Shown here: piece by piece, positions 49,304-57,872 of the stretch | How the letters are laid out: every line of letters starts with the position of its first letter | Numbering within the stretch: position 1 is the stretch's first letter | Assembly: GCF_036345175.1 (NCBI RefSeq) | Contig: NZ_CP107780.1 | Location: 1,178,001 to 1,242,000, forward strand | Source of the DNA: Streptomyces sp. NBC_00576 | GTDB taxonomy: Bacteria; Actinomycetota; Actinomycetes; Streptomycetales; Streptomycetaceae | Reading direction: 5' to 3' | DNA length: 64,000 nt | The notes under the pieces: model-generated | What the model was told of the DNA's origin: nothing | Seen by the model: only the letters and a program-made list of their open reading frames with translations | Databases searched by the model: none | Made by a program: the position numbers and the translations under genes

Positions 49304-50080
49304 ATGGGACTTCTTCAGGACAAGGTCCTCCTCGTCAACGGCGGCAGCCAGGGCGTCGGCGCGGCCATCGCCCGGGCCGCCGTCCGCGAGGGCGCCGTCG
49401 TCGCGGTGACCGGGCGGCGCCCGGAACCGGGCGAGGCACTGGTCGCGGAGCTGACGGCGGCGGGCGGCAAGGCCATGTACGTACGCGCAGACCTCTCGGA
49501 CGCCGAGCAGGCGAAGGCGTCCGTCGCCGAGGTGATCGCCGCCCACGGCCGGATCGACTGCCTGGTCAACTCGGCGGGCCTGACCTCGCGCGGCACCCTG
49601 CTCGACACCACGCCCGAGCTGTTCGACGCGCACATCGCGATCAACCTCAAGGGCCCGTTCTTCGCCATGCAGGCGGCGGTGGCGGACATGGTGGCACGCA
49701 AGGCGCCCGGCACGGTCGTCAACATCATCACGTCCTCGGCGCACGGCGGCCAGCCCTTCCTGGCCCCGTACGTCGCCGCGAAGGCCGGTCTCATCGGTCT
49801 GACCCGCAACGCGGCGCACGCACACCGCTGGGACCGGGTCCGGATCAACGGCCTGAACATCGGCTGGACCGCGACCGAGGGCGAGGACGCCACCCAGCGA
49901 GCCTTCCACGGAGCGGGCGACGACTGGCTCGACCAGGCCGCGGAACGCCTGCCGATGGGCAAGCTCGGCCAGCCGGACGAGATCGCCGACTTCGTGGTCC
50001 TCCTGCTGTCCGACCGGTCGGGCGTGGTCACCGGTTCGGTGATCGACTGGGACCAGAACGTCCTGGGCGGCCTGGACTGA
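49304..50080 (+). CDS. Short-chain dehydrogenase/reductase
   Basis: A 258-residue classical SDR. The cofactor motif is NGGSQGVGAAIA (12-23), the structural NSAG motif is at about 89-92, and the active site is Ser144/145, Tyr156 and Lys160 (YVAAK). A C-terminal GVVTGSVIDWDQN closes the domain as usual. It probably oxidises the product of the preceding oxygenase or a polyol. It lies between the PhyH gene and a Gfo/Idh gene in one operon. Confidence 0.9.
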   Translation: MGLLQDKVLLVNGGSQGVGAAIARAAVREGAVVAVTGRRPEPGEALVAELTAAGGKAMYVRADLSDAEQAKASVAEVIAAHGRIDCLVNSAGLTSRGTLLDTTPELFDAHIAINLKGPFFAMQAAVADMVARKAPGTVVNIITSSAHGGQPFLAPYVAAKAGLIGLTRNAAHAHRWDRVRINGLNIGWTATEGEDATQRAFHGAGDDWLDQAAERLPMGKLGQPDEIADFVVLLLSDRSGVVTGSVIDWDQNVLGGLD

Positions 50081-50160
50081 CCCGCTCACTTCCCCCGCTT
50101 CCTCCCTGCTTCCCTCTCCTCGCAAGACACCCGCACCACACCCAAGGAGCACCACAGCCC

Positions 50161-51165
50161 ATGCGTATCGGAATCCTCGGCCTCGGCCGCATCGGCGCCT
50201 TCCACGCCGAGACCCTCTCCGGTCTCGACGCCGTCGACTCCCTCGTCGTCAGCGACCCGTTCACGGACGCCGCCAAGACCGCCGCGGAGCGCTTCGGCGC
50301 CCAGGTCGCGGACTCCCCCGAGGCCCTCCTGGCCGCCGGTGTCGACGGCATCGTGATCGCCGCCGCGACGGACGCCCACCCGGCCCTGATCCTCGCCGCC
50401 GTCGAGGCGGGGGTGCCGGTGTTCTGTGAGAAGCCGGTGGCCCGCACGATGGCCGAGGGTGTCGCGGTGCTCAACGCGGTCAAGGACAGCGGCGTCGAGA
50501 TCCAGATCGGCTACAACCGGCGTTTCGACGCGGGCTTCGTCGCCGCGCGGGCCGCTGTGCAGAGCGGTGAGCTGGGCCCGCTGCACACCGTCCGGTCGAC
50601 CACCCTGGACCCGGCGCCGCCGCCGGCCGCGTACATCGCCGCCTCCGGTGGCATCTTCCGGGACTGCTCGGTGCACGACTTCGACATCATCCGCTGGGTG
50701 ACGGGCCGTGAGGTCACCGAGGTGTACGCGGTGGGCGCCAACAAGGGTGCCGACTTCATCAAGGCCGCGGGTGACGCCGACACCACCGGCGCGATCCTCA
50801 CCCTGGACGACGGCACGATCGCCGTTGTCTCCAACTCCCGCCACAACGCCCGTGGTTACGACGTCCGCATGGAGATCCACGGCTTCCAGGACAGCATCGC
50901 CGTCGGCCTGGAGGACAAGCTCCCGCTGCGTTCCGTGGAGCCGGGCGTCACCTTCCCGGCGGGCGTCCCGCACGACTTCTTCATGGACCGCTTCATCCCC
51001 GCCTACCGCGCCGAACTGACGGCGTTCACGGAGGTCGTCGCGGGTACCCGTACGTCCCCGTGCACGGTCGCCGAGGCGCTGGAGGCGGGGTGGATCGCGG
51101 ACGCGTGCACGCTGTCCCTCCAGGAGCACCGCCCGGTGCGCATCGCGGACGTACGCACGGTCTGA
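50161..51165 (+). CDS. Gfo/Idh/MocA oxidoreductase, inositol 2-dehydrogenase-like
   Basis: A 334-residue NAD-dependent dehydrogenase, resembling IolG. It has the Rossmann motif GILGLGRIGAFHAETL, the EKP motif CEKPVARTMAEG (Lys about 93) and the active-site segment GIFRDCSVHDFDIIRWVTG with His/Asp. It is the last gene of the LacI-controlled PhyH operon, 80 bp after the SDR across a pyrimidine-rich gap with AAGGAG as ribosome site. It lies 50 bp upstream of an IS30 insertion. A myo-inositol or related cyclitol substrate is suggested by the nearby inositol genes. Confidence 0.9.
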   Translation: MRIGILGLGRIGAFHAETLSGLDAVDSLVVSDPFTDAAKTAAERFGAQVADSPEALLAAGVDGIVIAAATDAHPALILAAVEAGVPVFCEKPVARTMAEGVAVLNAVKDSGVEIQIGYNRRFDAGFVAARAAVQSGELGPLHTVRSTTLDPAPPPAAYIAASGGIFRDCSVHDFDIIRWVTGREVTEVYAVGANKGADFIKAAGDADTTGAILTLDDGTIAVVSNSRHNARGYDVRMEIHGFQDSIAVGLEDKLPLRSVEPGVTFPAGVPHDFFMDRFIPAYRAELTAFTEVVAGTRTSPCTVAEALEAGWIADACTLSLQEHRPVRIADVRTV

Positions 51166-51214
51166 GCACGTCCAGTCGAACGTGAACGGCCCGCGCTGTC
51201 AGTGTGCTTGGGTT

Positions 51215-52499
51215 CTAGTGGTTGTCGCAACACCCCAGTTCAGGGGATGCGATGGACTTCAAGGTCCGGGACCGGTCCGTTGTCCAGGGGCGCCGTCCCT
51301 TGTCCGAGGAACGGCGCCTCTACCTTCAGCTCATGCAGCAGGGGTACAGCAACACCGAGGCATGCCGGATCGTCGGCATCAACGAGAAGACCGGGCGGCG
51401 CTGGCGTAACGGCCGGGCGCCGTCCGGCAGGAACGTCGGGGCGTCACCGGTCACCGTGGTGGCGCCTCCTCCCGGTCCCTCGCGGTATCTGCGCGAGAGC
51501 GACCGCATTTACATCGCCGACCGGCTGCGGGAGAAGGCCACGGTCCGTGCGATAGCCGTCGAGCTGGGCCGCAGCCCGTCCACGGTCAGCCGGGAGATCC
51601 GCCGCAACCGCCACCCGGTCAGCGGCCACTACCGGCCGCACGCCGCGCAGGCCCGTGCCGATGCCCGCCGACCCCGACCCAAACCCGGGAAGATCGGCCA
51701 GAACCCCCAGCTGCGGGACTTCATCCAGGACCACCTGGCCATACGGTGGAGCCCTGAGCAGATCTGCCAGGCTCTGAGGGCCCAGTTCCCGCAGCGGCCG
51801 GAGATGCACGTGGTCCACGAAACGGTCTACCAGGCCCTCTACGTCCAGGGCCGGGGTGAGCTGCGCCGCGAACTGGCCCGCGCCCTGCGCACCGGCCGCG
51901 CCCACCGCAAACCCCGCCGCCAGGCCCAGCGGCGCCAACCCCGATACGCCACCCCCATGGTCATGATCAGCGAACGCCCCGCCGAAGCGGAGGACCGGGG
52001 CCGTGCCCGGTCACTGGGAGGGCGACCTGATCATCGGCAAGGACGGGAAGTCGGCCATCGGCACCCTGGTCGAGCGCGCCACCCGCTACGTCATGCTGCT
52101 GCACCTGCCGGCAGACCATGGCGCCGAAAGCGTCCGGGACGCACTGGTCACAACCGTCCAGACTCTGCCCACCCACCTCCGACGGTCCCTGACCTGGGAC
52201 CAGGGATCAGAGATGGCCGCCCACGGCTCCTTCACCGTCACCACGGACGTCCCGGTCTACTTCTGCGACCCGGCCAGCCCCTGGCAGCGCGGATCGAACG
52301 AGAACACCAACGGTCTGCTCCGGCAATACTTCCCCAAAAGCACCGACCTGGCGGCCCACACCCGCGAACACCTCGACGCCGTCGCCACCGAGCTGAACGG
52401 CCGCCCACGCAAAACGCTCGGCTGGGAAACCCCAGCCGAGCGCCTGCATAAACTACTCACGGCCTGATCAACACGACCACGTGTTGCAACGACCCCTAG
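51215..52499 (+). mobile_element. IS30-family insertion sequence
   Basis: A unit of about 1,285 bp containing one transposase gene. The ends carry imperfect inverted repeats: left CTAGTGGTTGTCGCAACAC (51215-51233) and right GTGTTGCAACGACCCCTAG (52481-52499), 16 of 19 positions complementary. CTAG occurs at both outer borders and may be the target duplication or part of the repeats. The element sits between two convergent Gfo/Idh genes, and its right border supplies or coincides with the stop codon of the downstream one. Confidence 0.85.
51252..52467 (+). pseudogene. IS30-family transposase, frameshifted
   Basis: The N-terminal half (MDFKVRDRSVV onwards) has two helix-turn-helix regions, GYSNTEACRIVGINEKTGR and AVELGRSPSTVSREIRRN, as in IS30 transposases. 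At about 51995-52002 a run of four G (ACCGGGGCC) shifts the frame. The DDE catalytic half, beginning PGHWEGDLIIGKDG and continuing LTWDQGSEMA and WQRGSNENTNGLLRQYFP, is read in the next frame to 52467. Removing one G restores EDRAVPGHWEGD. Either the copy is inactive, or this is a slippery site, or it is a sequencing error. Confidence 0.85.
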
Positions 52500-53524
52500 A
52501 AACCGCCGTGGTACAGCGCGGGCCGTTCGACGAGTTCCACCTCGACGCGCCCGCCCTCGGTCCGCGCGCGTACGCCGGCCTCGCAGACCGCGGCCACCGC
52601 GTAACCGTCCCAGACACTGGGCCCGGTGACCTCGCCGCGCCGGGTGGCGTCGACCCAGGCCTGGACCTCGCGGTCGTAGGCGTCCTCGAACCGCTCGATG
52701 AAGTCCTGGGCGATGGTCCCGCCCCAGCGGCCGGCCGAGTTGACGACCATGCCATGACCGTCGCCGATCCGCGCGGTCCCGCGCTCGCAGACCACCTCGG
52801 CCTGCACCTGGTACCCGAAGCCGCAGTTGACGTTGATCTCGACGTCGACGATCGCGCCGCCGTCGGTCTCCATCACGACGAACTGCGGGTCCTGAAGGCC
52901 TTCAGGCGCGTTCTGGGACGGCCTCGGACACAGCACGGTGACCGCGGTGATCTCCTGTCCGAGAAGCCACCGGGTCACGTCCATCTCGTGCACCACGGAG
53001 TCGTTGATGTGCATCGCGCTGGTCCACCAGGGCGGGGAGGCCAGATTGCGATGCCGGTTGTGCAGCATGAGCGGACGGCCCAACTGCCCCGTGTCGAGCA
53101 GCGACTTGAGCTTCAGGTACTCGGCGTCGTACCGCCGCATGAACCCGACCTGGACCCGGCGACGCCCCAGCCCCTGCTCGGCCTCCAGTACCCGCAGCGC
53201 GGAAGCCGCGTCCGGCGTGAGCGGCTTCTCGCACAACACCGGCAGGTCATAGGAGAAGGCCGCGAGCAGGGCCGCCTCGTGAGCGGCCCCGGGCGAGGCG
53301 ATGAGCACGGCGTCGACATCGGTGGATGCCATGGCGACGACCGGGTCCGTGTACGTCTTGCAGCCGTCGATCCCGGCAGCGACCTGCTCGGCCCGCGCGG
53401 GATCGACGTCCACGACGGCAACTACCCGGGCTCCACTGGTGACTTCCTCAATACGACGAACGTGATCGGCACCCATCTTGCCGGTACCGATCACGAGAAC
53501 GCCGAGCGGGTCATGGTTTCTCAT
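52496..53524 (-). CDS. Gfo/Idh/MocA oxidoreductase, inositol 2-dehydrogenase-like
   Basis: A 342-residue dehydrogenase with VLVIGTGKMGADHVRRIE (cofactor), LCEKPLTPDAASA (EKP motif) and the catalytic-domain INDSVVHEMDVTRWLLG. It is the last gene of the minus-strand operon of sugar-ABC genes and an isomerase, which fits oxidation of inositol or an isomer to its keto form. The ATG at 53524 is preferred over the upstream reading. The TAG stop lies in the CTAG at the border of the IS30 element. Confidence 0.9.
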   Translation of the reverse strand: MRNHDPLGVLVIGTGKMGADHVRRIEEVTSGARVVAVVDVDPARAEQVAAGIDGCKTYTDPVVAMASTDVDAVLIASPGAAHEAALLAAFSYDLPVLCEKPLTPDAASALRVLEAEQGLGRRRVQVGFMRRYDAEYLKLKSLLDTGQLGRPLMLHNRHRNLASPPWWTSAMHINDSVVHEMDVTRWLLGQEITAVTVLCPRPSQNAPEGLQDPQFVVMETDGGAIVDVEINVNCGFGYQVQAEVVCERGTARIGDGHGMVVNSAGRWGGTIAQDFIERFEDAYDREVQAWVDATRRGEVTGPSVWDGYAVAAVCEAGVRARTEGGRVEVELVERPALYHGGF

Positions 53525-53563
53525 GGAGAAGGGTGCCCCCTTCGGCTGGGAGTGGGCCGTCCC

Positions 53564-53638
53564 ACGTAGGGGCGCGGGGCTGTATCTGATCTGCGGCTCC
53601 GCCGCGGGGCGCGACCAGCCACAACCCACCCGCAGCCG
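53564..53638. repeat. Dispersed intergenic repeat, copy 4
   Basis: Reverse-orientation copy of the 261-336 element (GTAGGGGCGCGGGGCTGTAT to GCGACCAGCC), 25 bp beyond the stop of the isomerase gene and 40 bp before the start of the dehydrogenase gene. It may limit expression of the last gene relative to the rest of the operon. Confidence 0.75.
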
Positions 53639-53662
53639 CCGATCAACCTCAGGTCCCCAAAC

Positions 53663-54565
53663 CTATGCGCCGCAGGACCGAAGGAACTGCCGAGTCCGCA
53701 CAGCAATCGGCAACGGCTTGTCCGGTTCACAGGGATACATGTCCTGCTCGACAATCGCGAACAGATCCACGCCGAGCTTCTGCGCCGCAGTCAGCACAGG
53801 CCCCAACTCCGGCACCCCAGAAGGAGGTTCACACATAACCCCCCGCTGCACAGCAGGCCCGAAGGGCACCTCATTAGCGACAACATCAGCCAGGATCGCC
53901 GGATCCACCTGCTTGAGGTGCAGATACCCGATCCGCTCACCGTACGTCTCGATCAGCTTGACGCTGTCCCCACCGCAGTAGGCGTAGTGCCCAGTGTCAA
54001 GGCACAGGTTGACCACGTCGGAGTCCGTGGCGTCGAGGAACCGCTCCACGTGCGTCTCGGTGTCGATGTGGGTGTCCGCGTGCGGATGGACGACGATGTC
54101 GAGCCCGTACGTCTCCTTGACCTCGCGCCCGAGCCGCTCCATGCCCCGGGCGAGGTGACCCCACTGCTCGGCGGTCAGCTCCGGCGGTTCCAGGATCTCG
54201 GCGGTCTTGTCGTCCCGCCAGAACGAGGGGATGACGACCAGGTGCTTCGCGTCCATCGCCTGCGTGAGCGCGGCGACCTGGCTGACGTGCTCCCAGGTCG
54301 ACTCCCACTCTGACGGACCCCGGTGCAGGCCGGTGAAGACCGTACCGGCCGACACCTTGAGGTCACGCTTGACGATCTCGTCCGTCAGACGGGCCGGGTC
54401 GGTCGGCAGATAGCCGTACGGGCCCAGTTCGATCCAGCGGTAGCCGGCCTCGGAGACCTCGTCCAGGAAGCGTTCCCACGGCACCTGTACCGGGTCGTCG
54501 GGGAACCAGACGCCCCAGGAGTCCGGCGCCGAGCCGACCCGGATGCGGTCGAGCGGCGTCGTCAT
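53663..54565 (-). CDS. Sugar phosphate isomerase/epimerase (IolE/IolH/IolI-type TIM barrel)
   Basis: A 300-residue AP-endonuclease-2-fold enzyme. The N-terminal GSAPDSWGVWFPDD and the barrel metal-ligand segments VVHPHADTHI, NLCLDTGHYAYCGGD and YLHLKQVD fit inosose dehydratase or inosose isomerase types of inositol catabolism. The ATG overlaps the ABC ATPase stop by 4 bp (ATGA). Which step it performs (2-keto-myo-inositol dehydration or isomerisation) cannot be settled by eye; no separate IolE-like gene is seen in the window, so the dehydratase role is attractive. Confidence 0.85.
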   Translation of the reverse strand: MTTPLDRIRVGSAPDSWGVWFPDDPVQVPWERFLDEVSEAGYRWIELGPYGYLPTDPARLTDEIVKRDLKVSAGTVFTGLHRGPSEWESTWEHVSQVAALTQAMDAKHLVVIPSFWRDDKTAEILEPPELTAEQWGHLARGMERLGREVKETYGLDIVVHPHADTHIDTETHVERFLDATDSDVVNLCLDTGHYAYCGGDSVKLIETYGERIGYLHLKQVDPAILADVVANEVPFGPAVQRGVMCEPPSGVPELGPVLTAAQKLGVDLFAIVEQDMYPCEPDKPLPIAVRTRQFLRSCGA

Positions 54566-55491
54566 GCCGTCTTCCCTTCCGGGGTGGTGGTGACGGGTGT
54601 CTGGAGGTCTTCGGCTTCGGGGAGCTTTTCGACGTCGACGCCGCGTACTTGGGCCAGTTCGTGTTTGAGGGCTGCGAGTTCGGCGCCGCCGGCCATGTGG
54701 TTGGTGAGTTCTTCGAGGGTGACGTCGCTGCGGGCCGCACTCAACTCCATGGTGCCCAGGCGCAGGACGCTGAAGTGGTCGCCGACCATGTAGGCGTGGT
54801 GGGGGTTGTGGGTGATGAAGATGACGCCCAGGCCCTTGTCGCGGGCGGCGGCGATGTATTTGAGGACGACGCCGGACTGTTTGACGCCGAGGGCGGCGGT
54901 GGGCTCGTCGAGGATGAGGACGCGGGCGCCGAAGTAGACGGCGCGGGCGATGGCCACGGACTGGCGCTGGCCGCCGGAGAGGGTGCCGATGGCCTGGTCG
55001 AGGTCGTCCAGGACGATGCCCATGGCGCGCAGTTCGGTGTCCGCGGTCTGCTTCATCTTCTCGATGTCGAGACGGCGCACGGGCCAGGGGCCCTTGGTCA
55101 TCTCGGAGCCGAGGAAGAAGTTGCGCCACACCGGCATCAGCGGGACGGTGGCCAGGTCCTGGTAGACGGTGGCGATCCCGGCGTCCAGCGCCTGGCGGGG
55201 CGTGCTGAAGTGGACCGGCTCGCCGTCGATGAGGAGTTCGCCCTCGGTGTGCTGGTGCAGTCCGGAGATGATTTTGATCAGCGTGGACTTGCCGGCGCCG
55301 TTGTCGCCCAGGACGCAGGTGACCTGGCCGGAGCGCACGGTGAGGTTCACGCCGTGCAGGGCCCGGACGTTGCCGTAGGCCTTGCCGGTGGCGCGCAGCT
55401 CGACGATCGGCGCGGCGTCCTGGGGCGAACTGTCCTGGGTGAGGGTGCCGTTGGGGGAAGACTCGGCGGGGGAGGTTTCGTTGGTTGTCAT
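54562..55491 (-). CDS. Sugar ABC transporter ATPase (single-domain)
   Basis: A 309-residue ATPase. Walker A is GDNGAGKST, the signature LSGGQRQSVA and Walker B LILDEPTAALG; HNPHHAYMVGDHF follows. Ribose- and inositol-type importers often use a tandem-duplicated ATPase of about 500 residues, so this protein is a single-domain variant that must dimerise. The N-terminus (TTNETSPAESSPNG) is an extra polar leader. It lies 4 bp after the permease and overlaps the isomerase start. Confidence 0.9.
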   Translation of the reverse strand: MTTNETSPAESSPNGTLTQDSSPQDAAPIVELRATGKAYGNVRALHGVNLTVRSGQVTCVLGDNGAGKSTLIKIISGLHQHTEGELLIDGEPVHFSTPRQALDAGIATVYQDLATVPLMPVWRNFFLGSEMTKGPWPVRRLDIEKMKQTADTELRAMGIVLDDLDQAIGTLSGGQRQSVAIARAVYFGARVLILDEPTAALGVKQSGVVLKYIAAARDKGLGVIFITHNPHHAYMVGDHFSVLRLGTMELSAARSDVTLEELTNHMAGGAELAALKHELAQVRGVDVEKLPEAEDLQTPVTTTPEGKTA

Positions 55492-55495
55492 CAGT

Positions 55496-56575
55496 TCACC
55501 TCCGGGTCGCCTGGCGGCGGACCCACAGATTGACGAGGGCGGCGACCAGGAGCATCACGCCGAGGAACGCCTTGAACCAGTCCGGGTTCCAGTTGGCGTA
55601 GACGATGCCCTGGGAGACCATGCCGAAGATGAAGGCACCGATGACCGAACCGATGGCGGAGCCGTAGCCGCCGGTCAGCAGGCAGCCGCCGATGACCGCG
55701 GCGATGATGTAGAGGAACTCGCTGCCGACGCCCTCGCCGGACTGCACGGTGTTGAACGAGAACAGCAGGTGCATGCCCACGAACCAGGCACACGCGCCCA
55801 CCCCCATGAACAGGGCGATCTTCGTGAAGTTGACCGGGACACCGACCGCGCGGGCGGAGTCCTTGCTGCCGCCGACGGCGAAGATCCAGTTGCCGAACTT
55901 GGTGCGCAGCAGGATCCAGGTCGCGATCGCGGCGAACACCAGCCAGTACACGATGGTGATCTTGAAGTTGACGCCGCCGATGCTGAACTCGGACGCGAAG
56001 ACCTTCTTGGCCTGGTCGAAGCCGTCCATGTCGGCGATCGAGTCGGACGCCACGTTCCCGGTGAAGATCTTCGTGACGGCGAGGTTGGCGCCCTGCAGGA
56101 TCAGGAACGAGGCCAGGGTGACCAGGAAGCTCGGCAGCCCGGTCTTGATCAGCAGCCAGCCGTTGAACGCGCCCACCGCCAGCGACACGATCAGGGCGAC
56201 GAAGATGCCGGTCCACACGTTCATGGACAGCTGGAAGCTGAGGATCGCGGCGGTCAGCGCGGAGGTGGTGACCGCGACGCCGGCGGACAGGTCGAACTCC
56301 CCGCCGATCATCAGCAGGGCCACCGGCAGCGCCATGATGCCCATCACGGACGCCTGGTAGAGCACGGTGGCCAGCGCGCTGGTCTCCCGGAAGGAAGGCG
56401 CCGCCGCGAAGAAGAACAGGTACACGCCGATCGCGGCGATGAGAGCGCCGACCTCGGGGCGGGCGAGCAGCCTGCGCCCCAGGGACCGCTGGTTGGTGCG
56501 GCCGTCCTTGTGAGTGACCGGCGGAGCCGGCGGCGAGGAACTCGCCGCCGGTGCCGTTGTCTGACTCATCGACAT
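55496..56575 (-). CDS. Sugar ABC transporter permease (RbsC type)
   Basis: A 359-residue inner-membrane protein with eight or more hydrophobic helices (for example LIAAIGVYLFFFAAAPSF and VMGIMALPVALLMIGGEFDL) and the RbsC-family segment DLSAGVAVTTSALTAAI. The ATG at 56575 overlaps the binding-protein stop (TGATG), so a coupled start is taken; ATG at 56569 is possible. A proline/alanine-rich N-terminal tail of about 35 residues is cytoplasmic. Confidence 0.9.
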   Translation of the reverse strand: MSMSQTTAPAASSSPPAPPVTHKDGRTNQRSLGRRLLARPEVGALIAAIGVYLFFFAAAPSFRETSALATVLYQASVMGIMALPVALLMIGGEFDLSAGVAVTTSALTAAILSFQLSMNVWTGIFVALIVSLAVGAFNGWLLIKTGLPSFLVTLASFLILQGANLAVTKIFTGNVASDSIADMDGFDQAKKVFASEFSIGGVNFKITIVYWLVFAAIATWILLRTKFGNWIFAVGGSKDSARAVGVPVNFTKIALFMGVGACAWFVGMHLLFSFNTVQSGEGVGSEFLYIIAAVIGGCLLTGGYGSAIGSVIGAFIFGMVSQGIVYANWNPDWFKAFLGVMLLVAALVNLWVRRQATRR

Positions 56576-57588
56576 CACCGAGTGCCCTTCGCGGCGAACG
56601 CGGCGATCTTCTCGACGTTGGACTTGTCGACGAACGCCGGGCCGGTCAGCACGGGCTGCTCACCGCCACCGCTGTAGTTGCCGTTGTTCTTGAACAGCCA
56701 CATCGAGTCAACGGCCAAGTAGCCCTGCAGGTAAGGCTGCTGGTCCACCGCGAACTGGATGTCGCCCTTCGTGATGGCGTCGGTCATCTCCTTGTTGAGG
56801 TCGAAGGTCGCGACCTTGGCCTTGCTGTTGGCGTCGCCCACCGACTGCACCGCGGTCAGCGCGTAGCTGGCGCCGAGCGCGACCACGTAGTCAATGGCCT
56901 TGTCCTGGTTGAGCTTCGCGGTGATCGTCGACTTCACGGACGGCATGTCGGTGCCGTTGACGTTGAGGACCTCCAGCGTGCCGGTGAACGTCTTCTTCAC
57001 ACCGTCACAGCGCTGGGTGAGGCCGACGTTGCCCTGCTCCTGGACCACACAGACGGCCTTCTTGGAGCCGAGCTCGTTCAGCCTCTTGCCGAACGCCTCG
57101 CCCGCGACGGACTCGTCCTGGCCGAAGAACTGCTGGAGACCCAGCTTCTTCCAGTCGCTCAGGCCCGAGTTGAGGCCGACGACGGGGATGCCGGCCGCCG
57201 TGGCCTTGGCGACGACGTCCTTCATGGCGTCCGGCTTGGCCAGCGTGATGGCGATGCCGTCGACTTTCTGGTCGATCGCGTTCTGGACGAGGGTGGCCTG
57301 CTGGCCCGCGTTCGGGTCGGCCGAGTAGACGAGCTTGATGTTGTCCTTGTCGGCGGCGGCCTGGGCACCCTTGCGGACGATGTCCCAGAAGGTGTCACCG
57401 GGCGCCTGGTGGGTGACCAGGGCAACGGTCATCTGAGGAGTGGTGGCCTTGCCCGCCGAGGCGTCAGCCCCTTCATCCTCGGACTTCTTGCCGCCGGAAC
57501 TGCTGGAGCAACCCGCCAGGACCAGGGCCGTCACCGCGGCAGCGGCAACAACGGGGGCGATTCTGCGGGAGCGAGAAGAGCGAGCCAT
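56575..57588 (-). CDS. Sugar ABC transporter substrate-binding lipoprotein
   Basis: A 337-residue ribose-type binding protein. The signal peptide ends at the lipobox LAGC (Cys27). The mature protein has VALVTHQAPGDTFWDIVRKG and the hinge segment VDGIAITLAKPDAMKD. Its place beside iolC, iolB and iolD on the opposite strand suggests that myo-inositol or a related cyclitol is the ligand. It is the first gene of the five-gene minus-strand operon, with AGGAAAG before the ATG. Confidence 0.9.
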   Translation of the reverse strand: MARSSRSRRIAPVVAAAAVTALVLAGCSSSSGGKKSEDEGADASAGKATTPQMTVALVTHQAPGDTFWDIVRKGAQAAADKDNIKLVYSADPNAGQQATLVQNAIDQKVDGIAITLAKPDAMKDVVAKATAAGIPVVGLNSGLSDWKKLGLQQFFGQDESVAGEAFGKRLNELGSKKAVCVVQEQGNVGLTQRCDGVKKTFTGTLEVLNVNGTDMPSVKSTITAKLNQDKAIDYVVALGASYALTAVQSVGDANSKAKVATFDLNKEMTDAITKGDIQFAVDQQPYLQGYLAVDSMWLFKNNGNYSGGGEQPVLTGPAFVDKSNVEKIAAFAAKGTR

Positions 57589-57872
57589 CTTTCCTGCACC
57601 TCACTGTGCGACCGGGGAGAGGGTGGGGATCTTAGCGATCCCGGGCCCGGGTCCCGGAGGTCCGGGCCGTGTGCCGCAAACACGGCAGTGGTGTTGGGAC
57701 CGAATCCAATTGCTTGGAAGTGTCCGCTGTCAATACTTTGTTAAGACATTATTTCACTAGCAGGTCAGAATGTAAGAACAAACTCTTGACAGCGTCGCCC
57801 TCCGAGTCCTACACCTGGGGGGACGACAGGCCCCTCGGGACCCGCATCCTCCGCAGCTCGAAGGAGCATCGC
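57589..57872. promoter_or_regulatory. Divergent control region of the inositol regulon
   Basis: A 284-bp region whose centre (57725-57790) is strikingly A/T-rich for this genome. TTGTTAAGACATT (57738-57750) and AATGTAAGAACAA (57769-57781) form an imperfect inverted repeat, 10 of 13 pairs, 18 bp apart. TTGACA (57786-57791) faces iolC, and its inverse TGTCAA (57728-57733) faces the ABC operon. The dyad between the two -35 elements is a good candidate operator for the GntR-type regulator at 62765. Confidence 0.65.
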
